64,000 nt of DNA, from the NCBI RefSeq assembly GCF_017795885.1, contig NZ_CP059297.1:2609001-2673000 (forward strand), written 5' to 3'. Shown one piece after another: positions 43,124-50,798 of this stretch. Every line of letters begins with the position of its first letter. Within the stretch, counting starts at the first letter, position 1. This DNA is from Brevundimonas sp. AJA228-03. GTDB taxonomy: Bacteria; Pseudomonadota; Alphaproteobacteria; Caulobacterales; Caulobacteraceae. The position numbers and the translations under genes are program-made. The notes under the pieces were generated by a model. It worked only from the letters and a program-made list of their open reading frames with translations, did no database searches and was not told the DNA's origin.

Positions 43124-44194
43124 ATGACATCGACCCTGACCGCAGGGCTTTCCGGCGGGTTCATCGCGCTTGCGACGCTGCTTGGCCTGCTGGCCTGGCG
43201 CGATGTGCGCAAGGATCTGGCCGGACGCCTGATGGCGGGGCTCTGTCTTTCGCTGGCTGCCCTGGAGCTGACAACAGGCCCTGTGGGCGATGCCTTGCCG
43301 TCCTGGCTCTGGACGCCGTTGCGCCTGACTGGCGGCTTCAATGTCGCGCTGCTGTGGCTGTTCTTTCTGGCGGTTCTGCGCGACGGCTTCAGGATTCGCC
43401 GCCTCGAGCAGGTCGGTTTCGTTCTCTTCAGCATTGGCCCCCTGGCCAGGACCTTCGACTGGGACCGAGCGGGGGGTGCTGACATCCTGGAGACCCTGAT
43501 CAGCGTCGCTCCCTTCCTCGCGATCGCCCATGTCATGTGGGTGGCCGCGTCCGAACGAGGGGGCGACCTCGTGCAAGGGCGCCAGTCGGCGCGCATCTGG
43601 GTGGTGGTCATTCTGTCGGCCGCCGCCCTGGCTTCAGTGGCGTCTGAAAGCCTTGCCGATCCCGATGCTGCGGCCTTGGTACGGCTGGCCCTGTCCAGCC
43701 TGCCGGGCCTGGCCGTCGTCAGCGTCTGGTTGACGGCCATCGAACCGGGACGGCTGCGCTTCGATCCGGCGACCGCAGCGGATCACCCCGCGACCCCATC
43801 CGGCGTCGATCCACGCGATCAGGCGCTGCTGGCCGGCTTGGTCAGCGCGATGGATGCAGGCCTCTATCGAGAGCCGGGATTGACGCTGGAGCGCGTCGCG
43901 AAGGTGCTCAGGACACCAACGCACCGCTTGCGGGCTGTCATCAACCAGGGCCTGGGACACCGCAACTTTGCGGCCTTTCTGAACGGCTACCGCCTGGCTC
44001 ACGCCAAAGCCGCACTCGCAGACCCGAAGCGCGGGCGCGAGACGGTCCTGGCCATCGCCTATGAATCCGGCTTTGCCGCACTCCAGACCTTCAACCGGGT
44101 CTTCAAGGAGGTCGAGGGCGACACGCCGACCGGCTACCGCGAAAAGCGTCTGCGCGAGTCTGCTCAGAACCCGATATCCCTGCCCAATTCATGA
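43124..44194 (+). CDS. Membrane-anchored AraC-family transcription regulator
   Basis: 356 residues: six or seven hydrophobic helices (about residues 5-215) and a C-terminal AraC DNA-binding domain (LTLERVAKVLRTPTHRLRAV, FAAFLNGYRLAHAKAALADP, VLAIAYESGFAALQTFNRVF). The membrane part is likely a signal-sensing domain. ATG 43124 is chosen over an upstream TTG-type extension. It lies upstream of a secreted hydrolase on the same strand, a probable target. Confidence 0.9.
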   Translation: MTSTLTAGLSGGFIALATLLGLLAWRDVRKDLAGRLMAGLCLSLAALELTTGPVGDALPSWLWTPLRLTGGFNVALLWLFFLAVLRDGFRIRRLEQVGFVLFSIGPLARTFDWDRAGGADILETLISVAPFLAIAHVMWVAASERGGDLVQGRQSARIWVVVILSAAALASVASESLADPDAAALVRLALSSLPGLAVVSVWLTAIEPGRLRFDPATAADHPATPSGVDPRDQALLAGLVSAMDAGLYREPGLTLERVAKVLRTPTHRLRAVINQGLGHRNFAAFLNGYRLAHAKAALADPKRGRETVLAIAYESGFAALQTFNRVFKEVEGDTPTGYREKRLRESAQNPISLPNS

Positions 44195-44277
44195 AGTGAG
44201 AGGGAGTTTTTGCCTCTGAGGAGACGGTGACCTCCGTCCCGACGCATCCATCCGGCTATCCACAACAGGAGGCCACC

Positions 44278-45492
44278 ATGCGTTTTCAAGTTCTTTCCAT
44301 CGCCGTCGTCGCTGCCGGTCTGATGACCGCCTGCGTATCGTCCGCGCCGACTTCGGCACCCGAAACCCGGATCACCGCGCCTGCAAGCCAGTCCGGCCAG
44401 CTGGTCCGCTTCGAGCCGATCGATCATCTGGAACGGGCGTCCCTGCAACAGACGGCGTCCGGACTCCCGGGCGCGATCGCGGTCAACAACGGCGTGCGGC
44501 TCTATCGCTTGATCTATCGCTCATCCGTCCGCGGGCAGGCCATCGACGCCTCGGCGCTGGTGGCCGTTCCTGACACGCAAGGCCCGCCGCGTGGCGCGGT
44601 CCTTTATCTGCGCGGCTCCGACATCCCTCGGAGCGCCGCGCCGACCACACCCAATGCGATCTGGACCAGTGAGGCGGCTGTCTTTGGCGGCAATGGCTTC
44701 GTGACCATCGTACCGGACTATATCGGCTTTGGGGCCTCACCCTCTCCGCAAGCGTTTCTGCTGACCGATGAGAATGTCGCCGATTTCCGCGCCGCCCTGA
44801 CGGCCGCGCAATCGGCGCTGGCGCTGGGCAGGCACACCCCCCTGTTCGTCACGGGCTTCTCCCAGGGCGGCCAGCTCAGCGCAGCGCTCCATCGCGACCT
44901 CGACGCGAGGCCGCTGCGCGGATACGACCTGCGCGAGACGGTGGCGGTCGCTGGCCCGCACGAACTGGTTGGGTCTTTCGCGGCACGGATCGAAGAGCCG
45001 CTGGCGAGCAACCCCATAGCCATGGGCTATGTCGCCTGGGCCGCGTACACCTTCGCCTGGCGTGAAGGCCGCCCGCTGGAAGAGGTCTTTGCACCGGCCT
45101 ATGTGGCGCAGGCGCCGCGCTGGTTCGGCGGCTCCATGTCGATGCAGGAGCTCCTGGGGCAGGCCCCGGGCAGCATCACAGAGATCCTGCGCCCCGAGTT
45201 CCTGGCCTCGATTCGGACGGACAGGGATTTCTGGTTCAACCGGATGGTTCGCGAGAACGAAACCTATGAATGGACCCCACGGGCACCGTTTCACATCATC
45301 CTCGGGACGGCCGACGACCACGTCGACCCCGCGGCAACGCGCATTCTCTATGAGCGGGCCAGGGCGCGCGGCGGGAATGTATCGATCCAGGAGTTTCCCG
45401 GTTTCAACCACCTGCAGACCGGTGGAGCTGCCTATGCACCCACACTCGCCCGGTTTGAGGCTCTGGCTGAGGCCAGTTCGGCACAGCGCTGA
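44278..45492 (+). CDS. Lipoprotein alpha/beta hydrolase (secretory-lipase-like)
   Basis: 404 residues. MRFQVLSIAVVAAGLMTACV has a lipobox, so it is a lipoprotein. The nucleophile elbow is FVTGFSQGGQL; Asp is in ILGTADDHVDP and the His in FPGFNHLQTGG, an intact Ser-Asp-His triad. VYLRGSDIPRSAAP and FVTIVPDYIGFGAS resemble the fungal-type secretory lipase/prolyl-aminopeptidase-like fold. ACAGGAGGCCACC precedes ATG 44278. Confidence 0.88.
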   Translation: MRFQVLSIAVVAAGLMTACVSSAPTSAPETRITAPASQSGQLVRFEPIDHLERASLQQTASGLPGAIAVNNGVRLYRLIYRSSVRGQAIDASALVAVPDTQGPPRGAVLYLRGSDIPRSAAPTTPNAIWTSEAAVFGGNGFVTIVPDYIGFGASPSPQAFLLTDENVADFRAALTAAQSALALGRHTPLFVTGFSQGGQLSAALHRDLDARPLRGYDLRETVAVAGPHELVGSFAARIEEPLASNPIAMGYVAWAAYTFAWREGRPLEEVFAPAYVAQAPRWFGGSMSMQELLGQAPGSITEILRPEFLASIRTDRDFWFNRMVRENETYEWTPRAPFHIILGTADDHVDPAATRILYERARARGGNVSIQEFPGFNHLQTGGAAYAPTLARFEALAEASSAQR

Positions 45493-45617
45493 AGCCCTGT
45501 CGCAGAAAGGCGCAATCGGATCTTGAGCCTGGCGTCGTCGAGCGCGGTCGACGGCGTCAGGCTAGCCTCCATAGCGAACCCCCCGCCCCCGGGTCGCAAG
45601 AGCGTCGAACCGCGTCG

Positions 45618-46364
45618 TCATCCGATCCCGTAATGCCGCGCCAGCGCCTCCAGCCCCGCCTTCAGCAACCGCTTCCCCGCCCGTCGTGGCAGGCCCAGGG
45701 CCCGCTCGGCGGCCTGGATCGCCGTGTCGTGGATGCAGGCCTGTTCGACGAAGCCGCGGCAGCGGGGGCCACAGGCCTCCAGCGCCCGCGCCACGCGCCG
45801 GCCGGCTGCCAGGGACCGGTCGCCCGGCTCCATCCGCGCGGCCGAGCCGCCACCCGACCTGGGCAGGGCGTCCCACCGCAGGGTCAGCGATGGCCCCGAC
45901 AGGGCCAGCTCCGCATCCCGCCTCAGCCGCATCGCCGCCGCCACCTCCGCCGGGCCCAGCCAGGGACGGCCGTCCGCGTCCCTGCGACGGGCCAGCCAGG
46001 CGATCGGGCTTTCGCCCAGATTGGCCGTGCGGCGGATCAGGCGGCCGTCGCCCGCCATCACGCATCGTTCGCCCTCGATCCGGCCGGGCGCGCCCGCGGG
46101 CGAGACGCGGTGCGGCGGGTCCGGCACGCGCGCGACCCAGCCGCCGCTCGGCCGCGCCTTCAGACCCGGTGCCGCGACCAGGGCCCGGAAGACGGCCTCG
46201 TCCAGGACCATATGCGGCCGGGTCCTGCGGTCGGCGGTCAGACGCAGGCCATAACCGCCGCAGGGCTGCTCGCAGATCCAGGCACCGGACCGTCCCAGCA
46301 TGCGCCGGGCGCGCCCCGCCAGGGGCGGATCAGCCGCGGTCGTCTCCACCCTGCCCGCGCTCAT
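45618..46364 (-). CDS. DUF6456-type protein with C-terminal helix-turn-helix
   Basis: 248 residues, Arg-rich. The C-terminal half (GPSLTLRWDALPRSGGGSA, CRGFVEQACIHDTAIQAAER, LPRRAGKRLLKAGLEALARH) fits DUF6456, an alphaproteobacterial DNA-binding-like domain; the N-terminal half may bind DNA as well. It overlaps the DnaA-domain-like gene (ATGA), so the two are coupled. Function unknown. Confidence 0.75.
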   Translation of the reverse strand: MSAGRVETTAADPPLAGRARRMLGRSGAWICEQPCGGYGLRLTADRRTRPHMVLDEAVFRALVAAPGLKARPSGGWVARVPDPPHRVSPAGAPGRIEGERCVMAGDGRLIRRTANLGESPIAWLARRRDADGRPWLGPAEVAAAMRLRRDAELALSGPSLTLRWDALPRSGGGSAARMEPGDRSLAAGRRVARALEACGPRCRGFVEQACIHDTAIQAAERALGLPRRAGKRLLKAGLEALARHYGIG

Positions 46365-46732
46365 GCCGCCTCCGGCACGTCCGGCGTCGCGTCCACCGGT
46401 GCGCCGACGATCGCATGGATGGCCCCCTCCAACTCCTCCAACAGGTCGTTCAGCTCGCGGTTCTCGCGCGCGTCCTCGATCTTGCGACAGGCCGTCGAGG
46501 TGGTCTGGCGGTTGACGCCGAAGGCGTGGCCGACGCGTTCCTGCGGCCAGTCGAACGAGACATAGGCCAGATACATGGCCACCCGGCGGGCCCGCAGCGC
46601 ATCGGCCGACAGCCGGCAGTCCCGATTGATCGCGGCGACGGACACCCCGAACCGCAGGGCCACGATCTGGATCACCAGATCCGCCTTCTTGCGGTCCTCC
46701 TCCGACACCGCGACGCGGTATGGACTCCTCAT
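46361..46732 (-). CDS. DnaA domain IV-like helix-turn-helix protein
   Basis: 123 residues. The central part (ADLVIQIVALRFGVSVAAIN, RRVAMYLAYVSFDWPQERVG, FGVNRQTTSTACRKIEDARE) resembles the DNA-binding C-terminal domain of DnaA without its ATPase, a stand-alone HTH regulator. GGGAGG precedes ATG 46732. An IS1595-type element sits 54 bp upstream, between this gene and ctrA. Confidence 0.78.
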   Translation of the reverse strand: MRSPYRVAVSEEDRKKADLVIQIVALRFGVSVAAINRDCRLSADALRARRVAMYLAYVSFDWPQERVGHAFGVNRQTTSTACRKIEDARENRELNDLLEELEGAIHAIVGAPVDATPDVPEAA

Positions 46733-46786
46733 CGTGCCGACCTCCCTGACGTCCCGGGGCTGCGACCCGCCCCGACCAGACACAGG

Positions 46787-46794
46787 AATATAAT
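46787..46794. repeat. IS1595 target-site duplication, left copy
   Basis: AATATAAT, matching 49177-49184 exactly. The uninterrupted target would read ACAGGAATATAATCCTGT, an inverted repeat (ACAGGA / TCCTGT). Confidence 0.9.
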
Positions 46795-46832
46795 CCTAAC
46801 TATGCACTTTGCATACCGGAAGAATTTCCCAT

Positions 46833-47048
46833 ATGACCTACGATGACAGGCCGGTGCTGACTGAGATTGAGATTACGGAGGCGATGATCGCGGCGGGCGC
46901 GGCTGCCCTTTTTCATGGGCGCGGTGCGGCGTCGGAAGAGGAGCTTGTTGCATTGGTTTATGCAGCCATGCGTCGCCAAGCGTCGGAAGGACGAGTTCGA
47001 GAAGAGTTGAGTGCGGGACGTGCGGAGAGGTTTGCGACTCAATCGTGA
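46833..47048 (+). CDS. Small cargo protein of the IS1595 element
   Basis: 71 residues, MTYDDRPVLTEIEITEAMIAA..., with a helical middle (SEEELVALVYAAMRRQA). It resembles small acidic proteins of phages and mobile elements but no function is known to me. It overlaps the C-terminal part of the minus-strand ORF 46873-47505; I think this one is the genuine reading of the overlap. Confidence 0.5.
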   Translation: MTYDDRPVLTEIEITEAMIAAGAAALFHGRGAASEEELVALVYAAMRRQASEGRVREELSAGRAERFATQS

Positions 47049-47505
47049 ACATGACCGTGATCCGGAACAGGTCCATGGTCATGTTTTTTAGGTCATCAAC
47101 GGACGCTCGATATTCCTTCTCTCGGCCTGGGCCGGGCTTGAGGTGCGCGTTTGAAATCAAGAAGTCCGGAACGCCTTGAGTGTGGCTGGTTCCCCAATGC
47201 ACAAGGTGATTCCGGACACCGGCAATAAGAGTTAGTTGCGCAAACGGATCTGAGAGACGCGCTTTCGTTTCCTTGTTTCCGGTTCCGTCGAGGATACGAT
47301 TGATGAAGTCTTTCGCCGTATCGACGCGCGCGCCGGTAAAGATCGCGCCTGCAACCTCGTCTGTCACGCCAGCGTGAAAGATCAAAAGCTGATGCAAAGC
47401 CCTTTCGCAGCGGGCGAACTCGTGGATGAACAAGCCGAGATGGGTCAGGTAGGCGTCCATCTCCGGAAAAGGATTGTCGGTCATGCCTGAGAAATCTGAT
47501 CCCAC
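46873..47505 (-). CDS. HEPN-like cargo protein of the IS1595 element
   Basis: Up to 210 residues. The middle (FIHEFARCERALHQLLIFHA ... AQLTLIAGVRNHLVHWG) is helical and has an R-x4-H motif (RNHLVH), the signature of HEPN RNases often found in toxin-antitoxin and defence systems. The start may be ATG 47484 (203 residues), whose codon overlaps the start of the divergent ORF at 47483, or ATG 47505. The last ~55 residues overlap ORF 46833-47048 and look like run-on sequence. HEPN assignment is by motif only. Confidence 0.6.
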   Translation of the reverse strand: MGSDFSGMTDNPFPEMDAYLTHLGLFIHEFARCERALHQLLIFHAGVTDEVAGAIFTGARVDTAKDFINRILDGTGNKETKARLSDPFAQLTLIAGVRNHLVHWGTSHTQGVPDFLISNAHLKPGPGREKEYRASVDDLKNMTMDLFRITVMFTIESQTSPHVPHSTLLELVLPTLGDAWLHKPMQQAPLPTPHRAHEKGQPRPPRSSPP

Positions 47506-47617
47506 GGCTGAGCGCCGCGATGAAGTTGTGAAGCGGATGCTGGCGACACCGCCCGCACCGCGAAAGCCGAAGAAAGAGGGGCGCGAGCCGAAGCTCGCGC
47601 CGAAGGTGAAGGAATGA
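47483..47617 (+). CDS. Very small basic cargo protein of the IS1595 element
   Basis: 44 residues, MPEKSDPTAERRDEVVKRML..., ending in a lysine-rich, proline-rich tail (PPAPRKPKKEGREPKLAPKV). GGAAAAGGA precedes ATG 47483, a good ribosome-binding site. The next small gene overlaps its stop (ATGA). Similar short Lys/Pro-rich proteins are common in alphaproteobacterial mobile DNA. Confidence 0.6.
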   Translation: MPEKSDPTAERRDEVVKRMLATPPAPRKPKKEGREPKLAPKVKE

Positions 47618-47820
47618 CCCCTGCTATTGAGGCCTTAGACGCGTTGGGGTTGGCGCTCGCCAACCACGACCACTCATGGACGGATCGGGAGCGCCAGCTT
47701 TATGAGGTCGCTACTTCTGAGTCCCGTATGGACTCTGGTTGGCCGGCTTCAGCGAGATGTCCTCAGCTGAGGCCTTCGACTGAATCGCCGCTGGCGTCCG
47801 GTCCATTTTTAGAGCGATAA
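47614..47820 (+). CDS. Small cargo protein of the IS1595 element, probably truncated
   Basis: 68 residues. The first ~35 (MTPAIEALDALGLALANHDH, WTDRERQLYEVATS) look like a genuine phage-type protein; the rest overlaps the oppositely oriented ORF 47711-47914 and appears out of family, so the original 3' end was probably lost at a junction. Coupled to the upstream ORF by ATGA. Confidence 0.45.
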   Translation: MTPAIEALDALGLALANHDHSWTDRERQLYEVATSESRMDSGWPASARCPQLRPSTESPLASGPFLER

Positions 47821-47914
47821 TGCGGGTAGGTGTGTTGCCGTTGGCCAGCTTCTGAAGCTGCTTCACTTCGGCAGCGGTCCACTGCTTGTTATGGTTTGGG
47901 GGAGGTTTTGCCAT
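47711..47914 (-). CDS. Small HTH-like cargo protein of the IS1595 element
   Basis: 67 residues, MAKPPPNHNKQWTAAEVKQL, with a Myb/SANT-like helix pattern (LQKLANGNTPTRIIALKMDR TPAAIQSKA) and a conserved-looking tail SLKPANQSPYGTQK. AAGGAAAT precedes ATG 47914. I recognise the type from proteobacterial mobile DNA; a DNA-binding role is inferred. Confidence 0.65.
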   Translation of the reverse strand: MAKPPPNHNKQWTAAEVKQLQKLANGNTPTRIIALKMDRTPAAIQSKASAEDISLKPANQSPYGTQK

Positions 47915-48021
47915 ATAACGATTTCCTTATGGGAAATGGCAGTAAGGCATTGACCGACTCTGGCGGCTCCACTTAATCGGAGATCTCAAGGTCATTTCAG
48001 TCGCTGCCCTACAGCGGTTGA

Positions 48022-48057
48022 GAAAAAGCCCGGTCCGTGTTGGCGCACGGCCGGGCT
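48022..48057 (-). terminator. Rho-independent terminator of the IS1595 transposase
   Basis: On the minus strand AGCCCGGCCGTG pairs with CACGGACCGGGCT (12-13 bp, one bulge) around a 6-nt loop and is followed by TTTTTCT. It lies about 110 bp downstream of the transposase stop. Confidence 0.8.
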
Positions 48058-48168
48058 CTACCTTTCTGGCGTGATTCGTCATCCGCTCAACGCACGCTAG
48101 CATCGGCATCAACAGGTGTGGCGAGCAGCCCCTTCCTGCGGAGCCTCGCCAGCCTCGCGGCCTGAAAC

Positions 48169-49128
48169 TTAAACGTAGGCTTCGTCAGTCCGCCGATAGG
48201 TCAGGCGCTTGCCAACCGTGCCCTTAAGGGCTTCGTCGGTGCGCATGGCGTCGTTAAAGCCCAGCAGGGCGCGGGTGTTATGGCGAAAGCCGAACTCGGT
48301 GACGTAGCGGTTCAGGTGCTTCTCGGAGCAGTGCTGATAGACGCCTTTCATGCCCTTCTTGAAGACGCCGAAGAAGCCTTCTGCCGAGTTCGTATTCACG
48401 TCACCACGGGCGTATTCGCCAGCCGAGTGCTTCACCGTTTCATGCGAGGCGAACACGTCAGCAGCGCCCTTGTAGAGGCTGCTTTCGTCGGTATGCAGAC
48501 GGGTCGCCGGATCAACGTTGGCCATGACGATAGCGGACACCGTGGCCTTGTCGGCAACGGCAACGTGAAAGACTTTGGCCTTCCCGCCGCGCTCGACCAG
48601 AGCGACCACGGGGCGGCTGTTGCGCTTCTTCGGATACTTGAAGTCGCCCCCACGGGTGCGCTTTGTCGGGGAGACGGCGGGCTTGCCGTAATAGGTTTCG
48701 TCGGCTTCCACGACCTTGCCTTCGCCACCTAGCAGGGTGTCGTCGGTGTCGATCATCGCTTCACGGATGCGGTGCGCCATGAACCACGCCGTGCGGTAGG
48801 AACCGAGGGCGAGTTCGCGTTGAAGCTGGAGGGCGCTGATCCCCTTCTTGTTGGCGCACATAAGGTGCGTCGCCAGAAGCCACTTGTTCAGAGGAACCTT
48901 GGAGTCCTCATAGACCGTGCCGATGGTGGCCGTGAACGGCTCTGAACAGGCCTTGCACTTGTAGAGGCCTGGGCGAGTGCTCTTGCCCTTGAGGAGCGTC
49001 GATTGATCGTCACCGATCACACCGCAATGCGGGCACGTCCGACCGTTCGGCCAGCGCAGCTTTTCAAAGTGTGCGCGGGCCTTGTCGGCGTCGTGGAAGA
49101 TCGGGTCAGAGAGCGTTGCGGCGGTCAT
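48169..49128 (-). CDS. IS1595-family transposase
   Basis: 319 residues. An N-terminal zinc ribbon (CPHCGVIGD ... YKCKACSEPF) is followed by the DDE-like ISXO2 domain: the first Asp in KVVEADETYYGKP, the second in LHTDESSLYKGA, and the catalytic third motif in RGDVNTNSAEGFFGVFKKG (an Asn/Glu region as in IS1595). It looks intact. GTGCAT-containing terminal repeats flank the element and it ends with a good terminator. Confidence 0.94.
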   Translation of the reverse strand: MTAATLSDPIFHDADKARAHFEKLRWPNGRTCPHCGVIGDDQSTLLKGKSTRPGLYKCKACSEPFTATIGTVYEDSKVPLNKWLLATHLMCANKKGISALQLQRELALGSYRTAWFMAHRIREAMIDTDDTLLGGEGKVVEADETYYGKPAVSPTKRTRGGDFKYPKKRNSRPVVALVERGGKAKVFHVAVADKATVSAIVMANVDPATRLHTDESSLYKGAADVFASHETVKHSAGEYARGDVNTNSAEGFFGVFKKGMKGVYQHCSEKHLNRYVTEFGFRHNTRALLGFNDAMRTDEALKGTVGKRLTYRRTDEAYV

Positions 49129-49176
49129 GCACCTCTTATGCTGAAATCAGCCGGGTATGTAAAGTGCATAGTTAGG

Positions 49177-49184
49177 AATATAAT
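49177..49184. repeat. IS1595 target-site duplication, right copy
   Basis: AATATAAT, identical to 46787-46794; see the left copy. Confidence 0.9.
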
Positions 49185-49245
49185 CCTGTCATGCGTCAGA
49201 AACGGTCGCAGGAGGCCGACGGCGTCGAGGTATTGAAAATAAATT

Positions 49246-49297
49246 GAATCCGGGACTCGCGGACTCTCGACGCCGATTCGCAAATCAGCCTAGATTC
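49246..49297 (+). promoter_or_regulatory. Cluster of five GANTC sites upstream of ctrA
   Basis: GAATC at 49246, GACTC at 49254 and 49262, GATTC at 49275 and 49293: five CcrM methylation sites in 52 bp. In Caulobacter a GANTC in the ctrA P1 promoter couples transcription to replication through its methylation state. Here the cluster lies 120-170 bp before the ctrA ATG. Confidence 0.7.
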
Positions 49298-49314
49298 GCG
49301 TTCATGGGGTGCTG

Positions 49315-49344
49315 TTAACCGTTCTTAAGGTTTTAACGGGTTAA
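49315..49344 (+). promoter_or_regulatory. TTAA half-site cluster upstream of ctrA
   Basis: Four TTAA motifs start at 49315, 49325, 49333 and 49341. CtrA binds TTAA-N7-TTAA; the closest pair here has N6. The position, 70-100 bp before the start, fits the autoregulated P2 promoter known in Caulobacter. Inferred, not shown. Confidence 0.5.
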
Positions 49345-49413
49345 CTCGCGAACAAGGTTACCCGGAACTGATAGACCGGGCTTATTTGTCAAGATTTGCC
49401 TGGAGGGGCTCGA

Positions 49414-50127
<714 letters not shown>

Positions 50128-50153
50128 AAGGCCGCGGACGACTAGACCTTCAG

Positions 50154-50188
50154 ACGCCCGCCGGAGCGATCCGGCGGGCGTTCTGCTG
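50154..50188 (+). terminator. ctrA terminator
   Basis: A perfect 12-bp stem ACGCCCGCCGGA/TCCGGCGGGCGT (50154-50165 with 50170-50181) with a GCGA loop, followed by TCTGCTGTCC. It lies 26 bp after the ctrA stop. Confidence 0.78.
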
Positions 50189-50382
50189 TCCTTACGTCGA
50201 AACCGCCCCGGGGCCGCGCCTGCGGCCTGCGCCACCTGTCGGCAAGCACCAGCACGGCCCCGGTCCGCGTCGCCGCCTCGAGGGGTGACCGACGGCTTCT
50301 TAAGGCGTCTTTAGAATACCCCCCACCCCGCAGATCACCTGTGGTTGCGATCAATCCTGGTCATGGCAGCGCCTCATGGTTG

Positions 50383-50544
50383 CAACCACAACCCATGGAG
50401 GCTTAAATGCGAAGCCTGACCCTTGACGAATGTGGCATCGTCACCGGTGGGGCGATTGGGGATCCTATGTATTCGATTTACCTTGGTGACTCTGATCAGC
50501 AAGGCTCTCAAACGGGTGGCCAACAAGACAAGACGACGCAAGGT
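50383..50544 (+). repeat. Duplicated leader/peptide block, copy 1
   Basis: 162 bp nearly identical to 53136-53297: it covers the AACCACAACCCATGGAGGC leader with its Shine-Dalgarno, the GG-leader, and the segment through DQQGSQTGGQQDKTTQG. The last 40 bases are identical in the two copies. Beyond this the two peptide genes diverge. Confidence 0.85.
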
Positions 50545-50793
50545 GTGGGGAATAACGGCGGGCGATCACCCAGTGAGACAGCTCGCGCTCCGGAGGTGAG
50601 ATGGGGTGACATCCCGATCAGCCGTCCGGCTGGGCCCTTTGAGTCAGGTCCTGGCGGAAACGAAGGCGGCCCGGACGACTACCCTCCGATCACAGGGACT
50701 GGGGTGATCGTCGATACGGGTAACGGGTCCGTCGGTGTCGGCGTGACCGAGGACGGCAACGGCGGCGGGATTCGCATTACCCGGCGCTTCTGA
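50407..50793 (+). CDS. Double-glycine-leader peptide, paralogue 1
   Basis: 128 residues. MRSLTLDECGIVTGG looks like a bacteriocin-type double-glycine leader (compare MRELTxxEhxxVSGG), with cleavage expected after GG at residue 15. The mature part is hydrophilic: AIGDPMYSIYLGDSDQQG..., then a Gly/Pro-rich tail, without Cys. TGGAGGC precedes the ATG. The S9-type hydrolase starts five bases after its stop, so they are co-translated. A peptide signal, bacteriocin or surface peptide is possible; the exporter remnant at 54238 supports a C39-processed peptide. Confidence 0.7.
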   Translation: MRSLTLDECGIVTGGAIGDPMYSIYLGDSDQQGSQTGGQQDKTTQGVGNNGGRSPSETARAPEVRWGDIPISRPAGPFESGPGGNEGGPDDYPPITGTGVIVDTGNGSVGVGVTEDGNGGGIRITRRF

Positions 50794-50798
50794 AATCA

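Larger units (their letters stand above)
46795..49176. mobile_element. IS1595-family insertion sequence with cargo genes, 2382 bp
   Basis: Terminal inverted repeats begin CCTAACTATGCACTTT at 46795 and, on the other strand, at 49176; about 24 bp match with one or two differences. The element is flanked by the 8-bp duplication AATATAAT at 46787-46794 and 49177-49184, the length usual for IS1595. It carries a transposase (48169-49128) and five further ORFs at the other end. Element ends and duplication are intact, so insertion is recent. Confidence 0.93.

Noticed and set aside
43016..43740. Minus-strand ORFs opposite the AraC-type gene
   Set aside because: Low-complexity shadows; the plus strand has a normal membrane-AraC architecture.
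47927..48112. Small minus-strand ORF in the IS1595 element downstream of the transposase
   Set aside because: It reads through the terminator hairpin and has no ribosome-binding site.
49396..49413. Upstream start of ctrA (MPGGAR...)
   Set aside because: ATG 49414 has a TGGAGGGG ribosome-binding site and gives the conserved MRVLLIEDD terminus; the TTG at 49396 does not.
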